Position numbers and translations under genes: made by a program. From CALJDF01 sp038121105 (GTDB lineage Bacteria > Pseudomonadota > Alphaproteobacteria > SHVP01), in contig JAYONB010000008.1 in NCBI GenBank assembly GCA_038121105.1, positions 114,764-178,763 of the forward strand: 64,000 nt of DNA, given 5' to 3'. Each line of letters begins with the position of its first letter. The stretch's first letter is position 1. A model generated the notes under the pieces. The model saw nothing but the letters and a program-made list of their open reading frames with translations. It made no database searches and had not been told where the DNA came from. Below, one piece after another: positions 26,933 through 35,017 of this stretch.

Positions 26933-27829
26933 TTACTCGAAGTTCGCGGCGTCGTATTGCGCGGCGTTGTTGAGGATGTTTTCGGTCTCGAGCAGGTCGT
27001 TGATCTGCTTGAAATCGTACATGCGGTTGCGGAACGCGTTGGTCGACCCGTGTTTTTTCAGGCTGGCGAAGTATTCGCCGGCCAAAAGGCTATAGGCGCG
27101 GAAAAGCCCGCCGGGGAAGATCACGATCGAGTAGCCCAAGTCCTGCAGCGCCTTTGCGTCCGTCACCGGCGTCGAGCCGCCTTCCACCATGTTGGCTAGC
27201 AACGGCACCCGGCCTTTGAACCGCGCGCACATATCGCGCTGCTGGTCTTCGGATTCCGGCGCTTCGATGAACAGAATATCGGCGCCCGCCTCGACATAGC
27301 GTTCGGCGCGTTCCAGCGCGCTTTCATATCCCTCGACCGCAATCGCGTCGGTCCGTCCGATAATCAAAAACTCGTCCGAGCGCCGCGCATCCGCCGCCGC
27401 TTTGATCTTGCCCACCATCTCGCCCGCCGGCACCAGGCTTTTGCCCTTGAGGTGCCCGCAGCGCTTCGGGAAGGTCTGGTCTTCGAGCTGGATGGCGTTT
27501 GCCCCCGAAGCTTCGAACAAGCGCACCGTGCGCTGGGTGTTGATCGCGTTGCCCCAGCCCGTATCGCCGTCGACGATCAACGGCATCCCGACGCGTTCGT
27601 CGATCAGCGATACCGTGGTCGCCACTTCGTTCATCGACACCAATCCGATGTCTGGCATTCCCAGCCGCGTATAGGCGATCGACGCGCCCGTGATATAGCC
27701 GACCGAAAACCCGGCCTGCTGCACCATCATGGCCGAAAAGGCATCGAAACACCCCGGGGCGATGATGATGTCGTCGCCCGCCAGTTGTTCCTTGAGAGTG
27801 GGGTAGGGGCCGTGTCCGTTGCTGCTCAC
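26933..27829 (-). CDS. isocitrate lyase/PEP mutase superfamily enzyme (oxaloacetate decarboxylase-like)
   Basis: The 298-residue protein follows the small-member layout of the superfamily: APGCFDAFSAMM, SIAYTRLGMPDIG, the Mg-binding DGDTGWGN and QLEDQTFPKRCGH. The KRCGH motif with its cysteine is the lyase-type active-site loop. Members cleave or decarboxylate 2-oxo or hydroxy acids such as oxaloacetate or methylisocitrate. The exact substrate cannot be read from sequence. Confidence 0.9.
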   Translation of the reverse strand: MSSNGHGPYPTLKEQLAGDDIIIAPGCFDAFSAMMVQQAGFSVGYITGASIAYTRLGMPDIGLVSMNEVATTVSLIDERVGMPLIVDGDTGWGNAINTQRTVRLFEASGANAIQLEDQTFPKRCGHLKGKSLVPAGEMVGKIKAAADARRSDEFLIIGRTDAIAVEGYESALERAERYVEAGADILFIEAPESEDQQRDMCARFKGRVPLLANMVEGGSTPVTDAKALQDLGYSIVIFPGGLFRAYSLLAGEYFASLKKHGSTNAFRNRMYDFKQINDLLETENILNNAAQYDAANFE

Positions 27830-27897
27830 TGTCGTGTTCCTATGGTTGGTCGGGGCGCCGCCCGCGCGGGAAATGGCGTTCTTCGCAGACGCCGCAG

Positions 27898-28206
27898 ATG
27901 GTTTACCATATTCGATCGGATCACGAGTCCGAAAGGCATGACGGAGATCGCGCGGTGGACGAGGGGCCGACCATTAGTTGGCGGATTGCATTGGCTCTAG
28001 CGGGAGCTGGGATCGGCACCTTTGCGATCGGGGTCGGCGGCTGGATTTGGTTTGCCGTTTCGGTGCTGCCTGCCATCAAGGGCTCGGGGATTACCATTTT
28101 GGTGATCCCGGGTTCGATCCTGTTCATCATGCTGCTGGGCTATATCTGGTATCAGATATTCTCCCTGATCCTCACATTGCTCCGCGCCGACGAGCACGAT
28201 CCATAG
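27898..28206 (+). CDS. small two-helix membrane protein of unknown function
   Basis: The 102-residue product has two hydrophobic helices (about residues 28-50 and 61-90) and a charged, His-rich N-terminal tail. If translation starts at ATG 27898 the tail is 25 residues long. A GTG at 27955 preceded by GGAG is a plausible shorter start. It lies between divergent and co-directional genes with no clear partner. Confidence 0.5.
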   Translation: MVYHIRSDHESERHDGDRAVDEGPTISWRIALALAGAGIGTFAIGVGGWIWFAVSVLPAIKGSGITILVIPGSILFIMLLGYIWYQIFSLILTLLRADEHDP

Positions 28207-28258
28207 ATTTTGCGTCGTCCGCCCTGGTATGGTGCCTCCACGAATGATGGAGGATTCC

Positions 28259-29116
28259 ATGGCCAGTCTTGCCGAAGTTGCCCCCGACGCCGAAGCCGCG
28301 CTCAAGCCCGGCTCCGCCGCGCATCATGTTCTGACCTACTTGCGCACGATGGAGGCCCGCGACCTCGATACCGCCAAGGCCATGCTCGCGCCGGGGTTCA
28401 AGATGGTGTTTCCCGGCGATTGGCATTTCGACACCCTCGAAGATTTGATCGCCTACGGCAAAGGGCGCCAAGGCACCGCGCTCAAAACCTTCGATCGCTT
28501 CGACGAGACCGAGGCCGAAGACGGCACCGTGGTCTACGCCTGGGGCACGCTCTACGGCAAGAAACTCGACATGGAAACGGATTACCGCGACATCCGGTTC
28601 GTCGACCGTTTCGTCATGCGCGATGGCAAATTCGTCAGCCAAATGGTGTGGAACGACATGGGCGAGCACGGCTTCGGTCCGGGCGATCGGCCCATCCCGC
28701 CGAATCCGCCGCCGCGTGGCGACGACACCGCCAAGGGCGACGCGTCCAAGCTGGTCCTTAAGTACCTGCGCACGATGGAAGCGCGCGACCTCGACGCCGC
28801 CAAGGCAATGCTGGGCCCGGGCTTCTTCACCATCTTCATGGGCGGGCATCGCTTCACCACGCCCGAAGAACTGGTCGCCTTCCAAAAAGGCCGCCAACAA
28901 AACACCTGGAAGGCCTTCCAGCGCTTCGACGAGATCGAGGCTGACGACGGCACGGTGGTCTTTTGCTTCGGCACCTTGCAAGGCGAACTGATGGACGGCA
29001 CGCCCTACCAGAACATCCGCTACATCGACCGCTTCACGCTGCGTGACGGCAAGATCGTCGATCAAATGGTCTGGAACGACATGGCCGAACACGGCTTCCC
29101 GCGCACCAAGGTCTGA
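28259..29116 (+). CDS. tandem SnoaL-like/NTF2-like domain protein
   Basis: The 285-residue protein consists of two copies of an NTF2-like (SnoaL) domain. The copies open with HHVLTYLRTMEARDLDTAKA (about residue 22) and LVLKYLRTMEARDLDAAKA (about residue 165) and each ends in IRxxDRFxxRDGKxxxQMVWNDM. The close match shows a recent in-frame duplication. SnoaL-like domains act as cyclases, isomerases or hydratases on polyketide-like or steroid-like substrates, or simply bind ligands. GGAGG lies 5 bases before the ATG. Confidence 0.85.
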   Translation: MASLAEVAPDAEAALKPGSAAHHVLTYLRTMEARDLDTAKAMLAPGFKMVFPGDWHFDTLEDLIAYGKGRQGTALKTFDRFDETEAEDGTVVYAWGTLYGKKLDMETDYRDIRFVDRFVMRDGKFVSQMVWNDMGEHGFGPGDRPIPPNPPPRGDDTAKGDASKLVLKYLRTMEARDLDAAKAMLGPGFFTIFMGGHRFTTPEELVAFQKGRQQNTWKAFQRFDEIEADDGTVVFCFGTLQGELMDGTPYQNIRYIDRFTLRDGKIVDQMVWNDMAEHGFPRTKV

Positions 29117-29144
29117 ACGCGCGCCTGACGGGCTAAGCCTTGGC

Positions 29145-29864
29145 CTAGCCCGCGTCGGGCAGCACCTCGATGTCGTAGGCGTGGCTCAGGGTCCGCGCGG
29201 CCTTGGGGTCGTGCACCTCGATCTCGAACCGCGTCGCCGGGCGCACCCCGCCTTGGACGGCCAAGGTGCCGCAAAACATCAACGTGCCGTCCTCGAACGT
29301 CCCGCCGGCCGCGCGATAACCCGCAATCAAATCGGCCGGGGCCAACATCGTCGTGACGGGCCCGCCCTGATACGGCACGCGGGTCCCGTCGATGGTGGCG
29401 AACGAACGCAGTACCAGCGCGTCCCAATGGTCCTCAAGCTCGGCCAGCGGCCACAGGGTGCGGCCGATCGGCTTGGCGCAGACTTGTTTGGATAGGCTCA
29501 CGCTGTGGGTCTCCAGCGCGCGGTCGGTATGGTCCGAACCCACGCCAACCCATAGCACGCCGACGTGTTGCAGCACGAAAAACTCGACCTCGCCGGAGGA
29601 CTCAGCCCCCACCACCTGGATTTTCGGCGCTTGCGTCAGCAGCGACGTCGCGCCGCGATAAAAGCATGGGGTAGTCGCCGGTCGCGGCACGCCGATCGCT
29701 TCTAATTCGGCGATGTGGGCTTCCATCGCCGCTTTGTCGCGTCCGGTCCACCCCGCGACGACAAGGGTATCGATCCCGACCGCCAGCGGCCCTTCGGGGG
29801 TTTCAAACGAAAAATGGGTGGGAAGGGGCACGTTGCGGTCCTTGTCGGTCGGTCGGGCCGTCAT
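29145..29864 (-). CDS. DUF2848 family protein (fumarylacetoacetate hydrolase-like fold)
   Basis: The 239-residue product has the DUF2848 features VGVGSDHTDRALE, SKQVCAKPIG and GGTFEDGTLMFCGTL. The family is distantly related to fumarylacetoacetate hydrolases, which cleave C-C bonds in ring-opened aromatics. The start is uncertain: ATG 29864 was chosen over GTG 29885, and neither has a strong ribosome-binding site. It converges with the SnoaL gene. Confidence 0.8.
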   Translation of the reverse strand: MTARPTDKDRNVPLPTHFSFETPEGPLAVGIDTLVVAGWTGRDKAAMEAHIAELEAIGVPRPATTPCFYRGATSLLTQAPKIQVVGAESSGEVEFFVLQHVGVLWVGVGSDHTDRALETHSVSLSKQVCAKPIGRTLWPLAELEDHWDALVLRSFATIDGTRVPYQGGPVTTMLAPADLIAGYRAAGGTFEDGTLMFCGTLAVQGGVRPATRFEIEVHDPKAARTLSHAYDIEVLPDAG

Positions 29865-29980
29865 CCTAGAGCGGAAACCCGCCACGTGCGCGGATTCCTG
29901 CCTGCCCCGCGTTCTTTATCGGTTTGGATGACGCTGCACCTTCCGGGGCGCTAGACTGGCGGTTCAAACAGGAGGCACCC

Positions 29981-31093
29981 ATGACCCGTCAGGCACCCCA
30001 CGGCGCATTCCCTGAGATCAATCACGACGAAATGGCGCGACAAGACTTCGTCCTGCGCCTGCGCGAATATGTGGCCGGCGATATCGTCGGTGGCAACGAC
30101 ACGGTCTACAAGCATGCTGTAGAGCCCGCGTTCGAACGCGCCGAGGGGCGCAAGCCCGCTACCCGCAAAGAAGCCCGCCAGGCGATGGAGCGGCATCCCT
30201 ATCACCAGGCCTGGGGCTCGCTCAACCGCGCCACCCAAGAAATGATTTGGGATTCGGTGCAAGATTCGCTCGACCGCCAAGACGACGCGTTGAACCGCCG
30301 TATCAAAAACGTCGGCAAAAACAACGGCTCGCTCCGCCTCGACCCGAACGTCGCGGCGCCGCGCTATCTCACGGCGGTGGACATCCACTGCATGCCCGGC
30401 AACTACCACACCGAGTCCACCGAGGACGATGCCTATCAAGGCGCCTTGCTCGATCGCGGTGCGTTCATCTATGCGCGCGGGCAGCGCGGGCCCAATCACG
30501 ACTCTTTCGGACACGACCTCTTGGCCTATCTCGACAAGACGCGACCCGGCTTCAAGCCCAAACGCATCCTCGACATGGGCGCCGGTGCGGGACAGGTGAC
30601 GTGCGCATTTGCCGAGGCGTTTCCCGATGCCGAGGTGCACGCCATCGACGTGGCCGCGCCGCTCCTGCGCTACGGCCACAAGCGCGCGGCGTCGCTCGGC
30701 TACGACATTCATTTTTCGCAGCAGAATGCCGAAGGCACGGACTTCGACGACGAGAGTTTCGATCTCATCTTTTCGTGCATCATGATGCACGAAACCTCGT
30801 CCAAGGCGCTGCGCAACTACGTCGCGGAAACCCGGCGTTTGCTTGCTCCTGGCGGCATCGCCCTACATATGGATTTCCCCCACAACCACGACAAAACGCC
30901 CTACCTCCAGGCGATGGTGGATTGGAGCACGCACAACAACGCCGAACCCTTTATCGGCACGCTGGGCGATACCGATTTGGCCGAGGTCGCCGTGCAGTTG
31001 GGATTCTCCCACAACACGGCCGCGGTCGTCCCGATGTCCACGGTCACGCCGGGCAACCGCATGTACGTACTCGACGCCCGCAAACCGGCCTAG
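29981..31093 (+). CDS. class I SAM-dependent methyltransferase, paralogue 2 of 3
   Basis: The 370-residue protein shares with the gene at 21142-22302 an N-terminal part with NHDEMARQDF and VEPAFERAEGRKP. It then has a Rossmann domain with ILDMGAGAGQVT, VHAIDVAAPLLRYGHKRA and LLAPGGIAL. AGGAGG lies 5 bases before the ATG. Motif I here is GAGAGQ rather than the GCTVGS or GCTIGH of the other two copies, so the paralogues have diverged. The methyl acceptor is unknown. Confidence 0.88.
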   Translation: MTRQAPHGAFPEINHDEMARQDFVLRLREYVAGDIVGGNDTVYKHAVEPAFERAEGRKPATRKEARQAMERHPYHQAWGSLNRATQEMIWDSVQDSLDRQDDALNRRIKNVGKNNGSLRLDPNVAAPRYLTAVDIHCMPGNYHTESTEDDAYQGALLDRGAFIYARGQRGPNHDSFGHDLLAYLDKTRPGFKPKRILDMGAGAGQVTCAFAEAFPDAEVHAIDVAAPLLRYGHKRAASLGYDIHFSQQNAEGTDFDDESFDLIFSCIMMHETSSKALRNYVAETRRLLAPGGIALHMDFPHNHDKTPYLQAMVDWSTHNNAEPFIGTLGDTDLAEVAVQLGFSHNTAAVVPMSTVTPGNRMYVLDARKPA

Positions 31094-31147
31094 CCCGACC
31101 TTCTTAGCTTGGTTCCGGCGTTGCCGATGTCCTAACTGGTCGGCGCA

Positions 31148-31531
31148 TTAGGCGACAATGCGACCCGACCAGAAATGGACGCGGGTGAACTTCCCGCTCG
31201 CGCCGAAGTCGAAGAAATTGCAGTTCTCCATATCGACGTTCGGGCCGTCCTTAATGTCGCTGCGATAGCGAATTTCCACGGCGCAGGTCTCTTTCTCGGT
31301 GTCGACCACCGCGTTGCGCACTTCGTGCAAGCGCATATTGGTGTTCGCGATGAATTCGGCGAAGAACGCATGTATCTCGTCGCGCCCGGTGAGCACAAGG
31401 TCGTTGGTTTCCCAGGTCAATGTGGCATTCGGCGCAAAGCAGGCGAGGGTACCCTCGAGATCGCCGCTATCCATTGCACCGAAATAGCCGTTGACCACCA
31501 CATGGAGGTAAAAGTCGCGATCTCGCGTCAT
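31148..31531 (-). CDS. SnoaL-like/nuclear transport factor 2 family protein
   Basis: The 127-residue single-domain protein starts MTRDRDFYLHVVVNGYFGAM and contains GDLEGTLACFAPNATLTWE, the usual opening of NTF2-like domains. GGAGAA lies 7 bases before the ATG. The AhpD-like gene is upstream on the same strand, but a terminator hairpin lies between them, so this gene may have its own promoter. The ligand is unknown. Confidence 0.8.
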   Translation of the reverse strand: MTRDRDFYLHVVVNGYFGAMDSGDLEGTLACFAPNATLTWETNDLVLTGRDEIHAFFAEFIANTNMRLHEVRNAVVDTEKETCAVEIRYRSDIKDGPNVDMENCNFFDFGASGKFTRVHFWSGRIVA

Positions 31532-31564
31532 TGTTTCGTTCTCCGGGCTTGTGTCGGGGGCAAT

Positions 31565-31600
31565 AAAAAACGGGCCCAGCCAATGGCTGCGCCCGTTTTT
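31565..31600. terminator. bidirectional hairpin terminator
   Basis: CGGGC and GCCCG (31571-31575, 31591-31595) plus CAGCC and GGCTG form a stem with one C-C mismatch and an AAT loop, flanked by six A and five T. On the minus strand it ends the AhpD-like transcript before the SnoaL-like gene. Confidence 0.75.
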
Positions 31601-31635
31601 GTCACGCATCGCTCTCGCGTTACGGTCGTCTAGAG

Positions 31636-32211
31636 CTACTCCGCCGCTTCGCTGAGGGGCACGACCGGGCAATTGGCTTCTTTCTCGACCAAGTCGTAGA
31701 CGAAGATGAACTTCGCCATGCCGGTCAAGATGCCGGCGACCATGCCCAACTCGAAAATCTGGGCGTCGTCGAAATGCGGCTTCAACTCGTCGTATAGCTT
31801 TTTGTCGAGATGGCCGTTCATGTTGGTCATAACGATCTGATCGGCCAACCGAAGCACGGCGCGCTCTTTGGCGTCAAAGCAGTCGGCGTCCTCGTTCATG
31901 ATCCAACGCAGTTGTTCGGGGGTCACGCCCTGTTTCTGGGCAGCGTCGCGATTGCCTTTGTTGCAATAGGCGCAGCCGTGCGTCATCGACAAACGATAGC
32001 GCAGAATTTCCTTCAGACGCGCTTCCACCCGTCCGCCGTAAAACAGACGTCCGTAGAATTCGTCCTTGTACCAAACCATGAGTTCCGGCGCGTTGGCGCC
32101 GACCTCGTTCATGGTCGCATCGTCGCGCAGCGCTTTTGCGGTATCGAAGTCGGCGCGCATGCGCTCAGTCATCTCTTCGCGCGGCACGCGGCGCAGCATC
32201 GGATTAGGCAT
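31636..32211 (-). CDS. carboxymuconolactone decarboxylase/AhpD-like family protein
   Basis: The 191-residue helical protein has the redox motif C-A-Y-C in THGCAYCNKGN, as in AhpD-type alkylhydroperoxidases, with RYRLSMTHG before it. Such proteins act as peroxidase or thiol-disulfide partners, or as gamma-carboxymuconolactone decarboxylases. The CxxC favours the redox role. GGGAGA precedes the ATG. It sits among catabolic genes but the substrate is unknown. Confidence 0.87.
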   Translation of the reverse strand: MPNPMLRRVPREEMTERMRADFDTAKALRDDATMNEVGANAPELMVWYKDEFYGRLFYGGRVEARLKEILRYRLSMTHGCAYCNKGNRDAAQKQGVTPEQLRWIMNEDADCFDAKERAVLRLADQIVMTNMNGHLDKKLYDELKPHFDDAQIFELGMVAGILTGMAKFIFVYDLVEKEANCPVVPLSEAAE

Positions 32212-32295
32212 CGGGCTCTCCCACTATTGGCGCGGCTCGGCGCGCAAGCTGTTTCTATTGTGCCGCTGCAGCATGCCGACCGCAACCGGCGTTGG

Positions 32296-33063
32296 TCACC
32301 CCCTGGATTCCAGGGCTTCGCGCAAGGCGGGTCGCTCGCGCAACACGCGACGGGCGTAGTAATCGAACTTCCAGTCGAAAATGTCCTTTTGGCCGAGGAA
32401 CTTCTTCGATTGGCGCGCCGCAGGGGCGGGCAGGGGGCCCAAGGTCCCCGCCGCCATGGCTTTCACCTGAACCGCCGCGGCGCTTTCCAGCACCAAAGCG
32501 CCGATCACCGCTTCCTGGACGCTCGTCCCGACCACGACAATCCCGTGGTTCTTAAGTAGCGCGGCGCGGTTTTCGCCCAACGCTTCGGCGACCATGCTGG
32601 TTTCGCCTTCGCCCTCGAAGAAGACGCCCTTGTGTTCGTTGAAAAAGGTGATGTCCTCGAAAAAGATCGCGGCCTGTTGATCGATCATGGCCAGCGGTTC
32701 GCCGATCGATGCCAGCGCCAAGGCGTTGATCGCATGGGTGTGGACAATGGCGTTGACGTCCGGCCGGCGGCGATAGACCGCCGCATGCAGGTCCAACGCC
32801 GGGCTGATTTCGCCAGTGCCCTGCAGCACCTTCAGGTCCATATCGGCTTCGTGCAGCTCCGAGGGCACCGCTTCGTCGAAGCCGAGCCGGAACCGGTTCG
32901 ACCAAAACGTTTCCGCGCCGGGCATTCGCGCCGTGATGTGTCCGGCGATGTCCAAGCCCTGTCCCTCGCGGTCGAGAATGTGATGCGCCAATACCAGTTC
33001 GCGCTGCATGCGCTGCAGATCGCTAGCCGGTTCGGTGGCAAAAAGCTGGATCACGGTGCTCAT
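32296..33063 (-). CDS. class II aldolase/adducin family protein
   Basis: The 255-residue protein has the zinc-binding pattern of the family: the pair in IVHTHAINALAL and a later His in LKNHGIVVVGTSVQEA. Members are zinc-dependent aldolases or decarboxylases acting on phospho-sugars or short hydroxy acids. I chose ATG 33063, preceded by GAGG, over a GTG four codons upstream. Its neighbours are an AhpD-like protein and a glycosyltransferase. Confidence 0.88.
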   Translation of the reverse strand: MSTVIQLFATEPASDLQRMQRELVLAHHILDREGQGLDIAGHITARMPGAETFWSNRFRLGFDEAVPSELHEADMDLKVLQGTGEISPALDLHAAVYRRRPDVNAIVHTHAINALALASIGEPLAMIDQQAAIFFEDITFFNEHKGVFFEGEGETSMVAEALGENRAALLKNHGIVVVGTSVQEAVIGALVLESAAAVQVKAMAAGTLGPLPAPAARQSKKFLGQKDIFDWKFDYYARRVLRERPALREALESRG

Positions 33064-33135
33064 GGCGGGCCTCACGAAGCAAAAAGAGTGCGCGACATCT
33101 TTCCCCGCCCGTCGACCAAGCGCAATGCCGCGACG

Positions 33136-34080
33136 TTAGGGCGTTCGCGCGATGGCCGTTGCCGCCTCCGAGACGGCCTCGGACCCGAGGTCGGCCAACC
33201 CGTCGCGTTGGATCACGGTCACCGCGGCGCCTCTGGGCTGAGTTTGGGCCGGCACCGAAGCGCGGGAGAACAACACCACGGCCGGGCAATCGGCGGCCGC
33301 GATCAAATGCATCGGGCCGGTATCGTTACCGACGGCGAGCGCTGCGCGTCGTGCCAGCGCGACGATTTGGCCAAACGAGGTCTTGCCCAACAAACTTTGG
33401 GTGCGCGGTTCGATCTGACAGATCGTCGCGATTTCGGCGGCTTCGGCATTTGTTCCGATCGCGACCGGCACGATCCCGGTTGCGCATAAGGCTGTTGCCA
33501 GCGCACCGTACTGCGTGGCCGGCCACCGCTTTTCGGGTCGGTGCGGCGCCCCGCCCGGCACGATCAACGCAAACCGATCCGGCAGATCTAGGCCGGCGAG
33601 ATCGCCGTCAAGCCACGATAGATCGGGCGGCGGCGTTTCCGGGATACCGGCATCCGCCAATTGCTCGGCCTGGCGCTCCAGCGTGTGCATGGCGTTGCGT
33701 ACGGGATTGCGGTGAGGATGCGAACAGCCCTTGGCGATGCCCGACCATTCCGGCTTGGCCCGACCGAAGAAGCGAAAATAGGTGTGCGTCCGGTCGCTGT
33801 GTTGCAAATCGTACACTCGTTCGAATCCGCTTTGCGTGATGAATCGGCGCAAACCCAGCCAAGCGCCCCATTGCCACAAGCTGGGTTTGGGGTCGACTTC
33901 GACCGCATCGAACCAACCGCACGCCCGTCCGAAATCCGCATAGGGCGCGGTCGTCAGCAAGGTGATATGGGCGTCCGGGTGATGCGCCCGGATCGCTTTG
34001 AACGCGCCCAGCGCCAGGACGAAATCGCCCAGGGCGCTGTGTTTGATAACAAGGATGCGTCGGGCGTCCGGCACGGGCAC
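33136..34080 (-). CDS. glycosyltransferase family 9 (heptosyltransferase-like)
   Basis: The 314-residue protein begins ARRILVIKHSALGDFVLALGA, the acceptor-side opening of GT9. In the donor half it has the conserved VGNDTGPMHLIAA segment, the ADP-heptose site. It probably adds heptose to lipopolysaccharide core at the inner face of the inner membrane. It is the only evident cell-envelope glycosylation gene in this stretch. Confidence 0.9.
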   Translation of the reverse strand: MPVPDARRILVIKHSALGDFVLALGAFKAIRAHHPDAHITLLTTAPYADFGRACGWFDAVEVDPKPSLWQWGAWLGLRRFITQSGFERVYDLQHSDRTHTYFRFFGRAKPEWSGIAKGCSHPHRNPVRNAMHTLERQAEQLADAGIPETPPPDLSWLDGDLAGLDLPDRFALIVPGGAPHRPEKRWPATQYGALATALCATGIVPVAIGTNAEAAEIATICQIEPRTQSLLGKTSFGQIVALARRAALAVGNDTGPMHLIAAADCPAVVLFSRASVPAQTQPRGAAVTVIQRDGLADLGSEAVSEAATAIARTP

Positions 34081-34180
34081 ACGCTGGCCATTGGTAGGGC
34101 GTCCTTCTTAGCGTGGGCGGCCCGTCGTGATAAGCGCCAATCGCCTTGACGCCGCGCGGCGCAACCGCAACCATCCCGCC

Positions 34181-35017
34181 ATGGTCACATTCAAGCGTCC
34201 CGCAATCGTCGAAGAAATCCGCCTCCCGCGTCTGCGCGTCAGTTATCTCGATTGGCCGGGCGATGGGCCGCCGGTCCTCCTCATGCACCCCAACCGGACC
34301 AACGCCCGGGTGTGGGACTTTGTAGTCGACGCCAGTACGTTGCCCAACCGTTTCGTCGCGCCCGATGCGCGTGGCCATGGCCTCAGCGATTACCCCGAGC
34401 GCGGCTATGTGCTGCAGGAATACGTCTGGGACCTGATTGAATTCCTCGACGCCCTTCAGATCGACCGGATCGTCCTGGTCGGTGCCGCCACCGGCGGCAA
34501 CATTGCGCTACTGGTCGCCTCGCAATACCCGCAACGGATTGCCGGCCTGGTCGTTGCCGACCCCGGTTTGTCGCTCGATAAGAAAATCAGCGGGGACGTC
34601 AAAGAAGAGATCGTCAAGAACTTCCGCTTCCCGGATTTCGAAACAGCCAAGGCGGCAATGCCTTTCAGCGCGCTGTGGTCCGACGACATGAAAGACCACT
34701 ACGCCGAGCACAGCTTCAAGCGCCTCGAGTCGGGCGAGGTCGAATGGCGCTACTATCCTGCTGGCGCGCAATACACCGAAGGTCTTCTAGAAGAAGACAT
34801 GTGGGACGACATCAACGTCTCCTGCCCTACGCTGATGATGCGCGGCGCGGACTCGCACGTTTTTCCCGCGCATAATATGAAGCGCCTACAAGAAATGATT
34901 CCTGGCTCGGAGGCGCACGACATCCACGAGTGCGACCACCGCATCAGCCAAGACCAGCCCAAACACATGGCTGGCCTTATCGACGACTTCGTCAAGCGGC
35001 GCGTAACCGGCGCCTAG
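34181..35017 (+). CDS. alpha/beta-hydrolase-fold protein with Ala at the nucleophile position
   Basis: The 278-residue protein has a normal alpha/beta-hydrolase layout: oxyanion strand LLMHPNRTN, APDARGHGLSDYP, an acid in GADSHVFP and a terminal His in ECDHRIS. The nucleophile elbow is G101-A-A103-T-G-G instead of GxSxG, so the serine is replaced by alanine. RutD-type proteins also have Ala here. The enzyme may act without a covalent intermediate. The start at ATG 34181 has a weak ribosome-binding site; GTG 34127 is an alternative. Confidence 0.82.
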   Translation: MVTFKRPAIVEEIRLPRLRVSYLDWPGDGPPVLLMHPNRTNARVWDFVVDASTLPNRFVAPDARGHGLSDYPERGYVLQEYVWDLIEFLDALQIDRIVLVGAATGGNIALLVASQYPQRIAGLVVADPGLSLDKKISGDVKEEIVKNFRFPDFETAKAAMPFSALWSDDMKDHYAEHSFKRLESGEVEWRYYPAGAQYTEGLLEEDMWDDINVSCPTLMMRGADSHVFPAHNMKRLQEMIPGSEAHDIHECDHRISQDQPKHMAGLIDDFVKRRVTGA

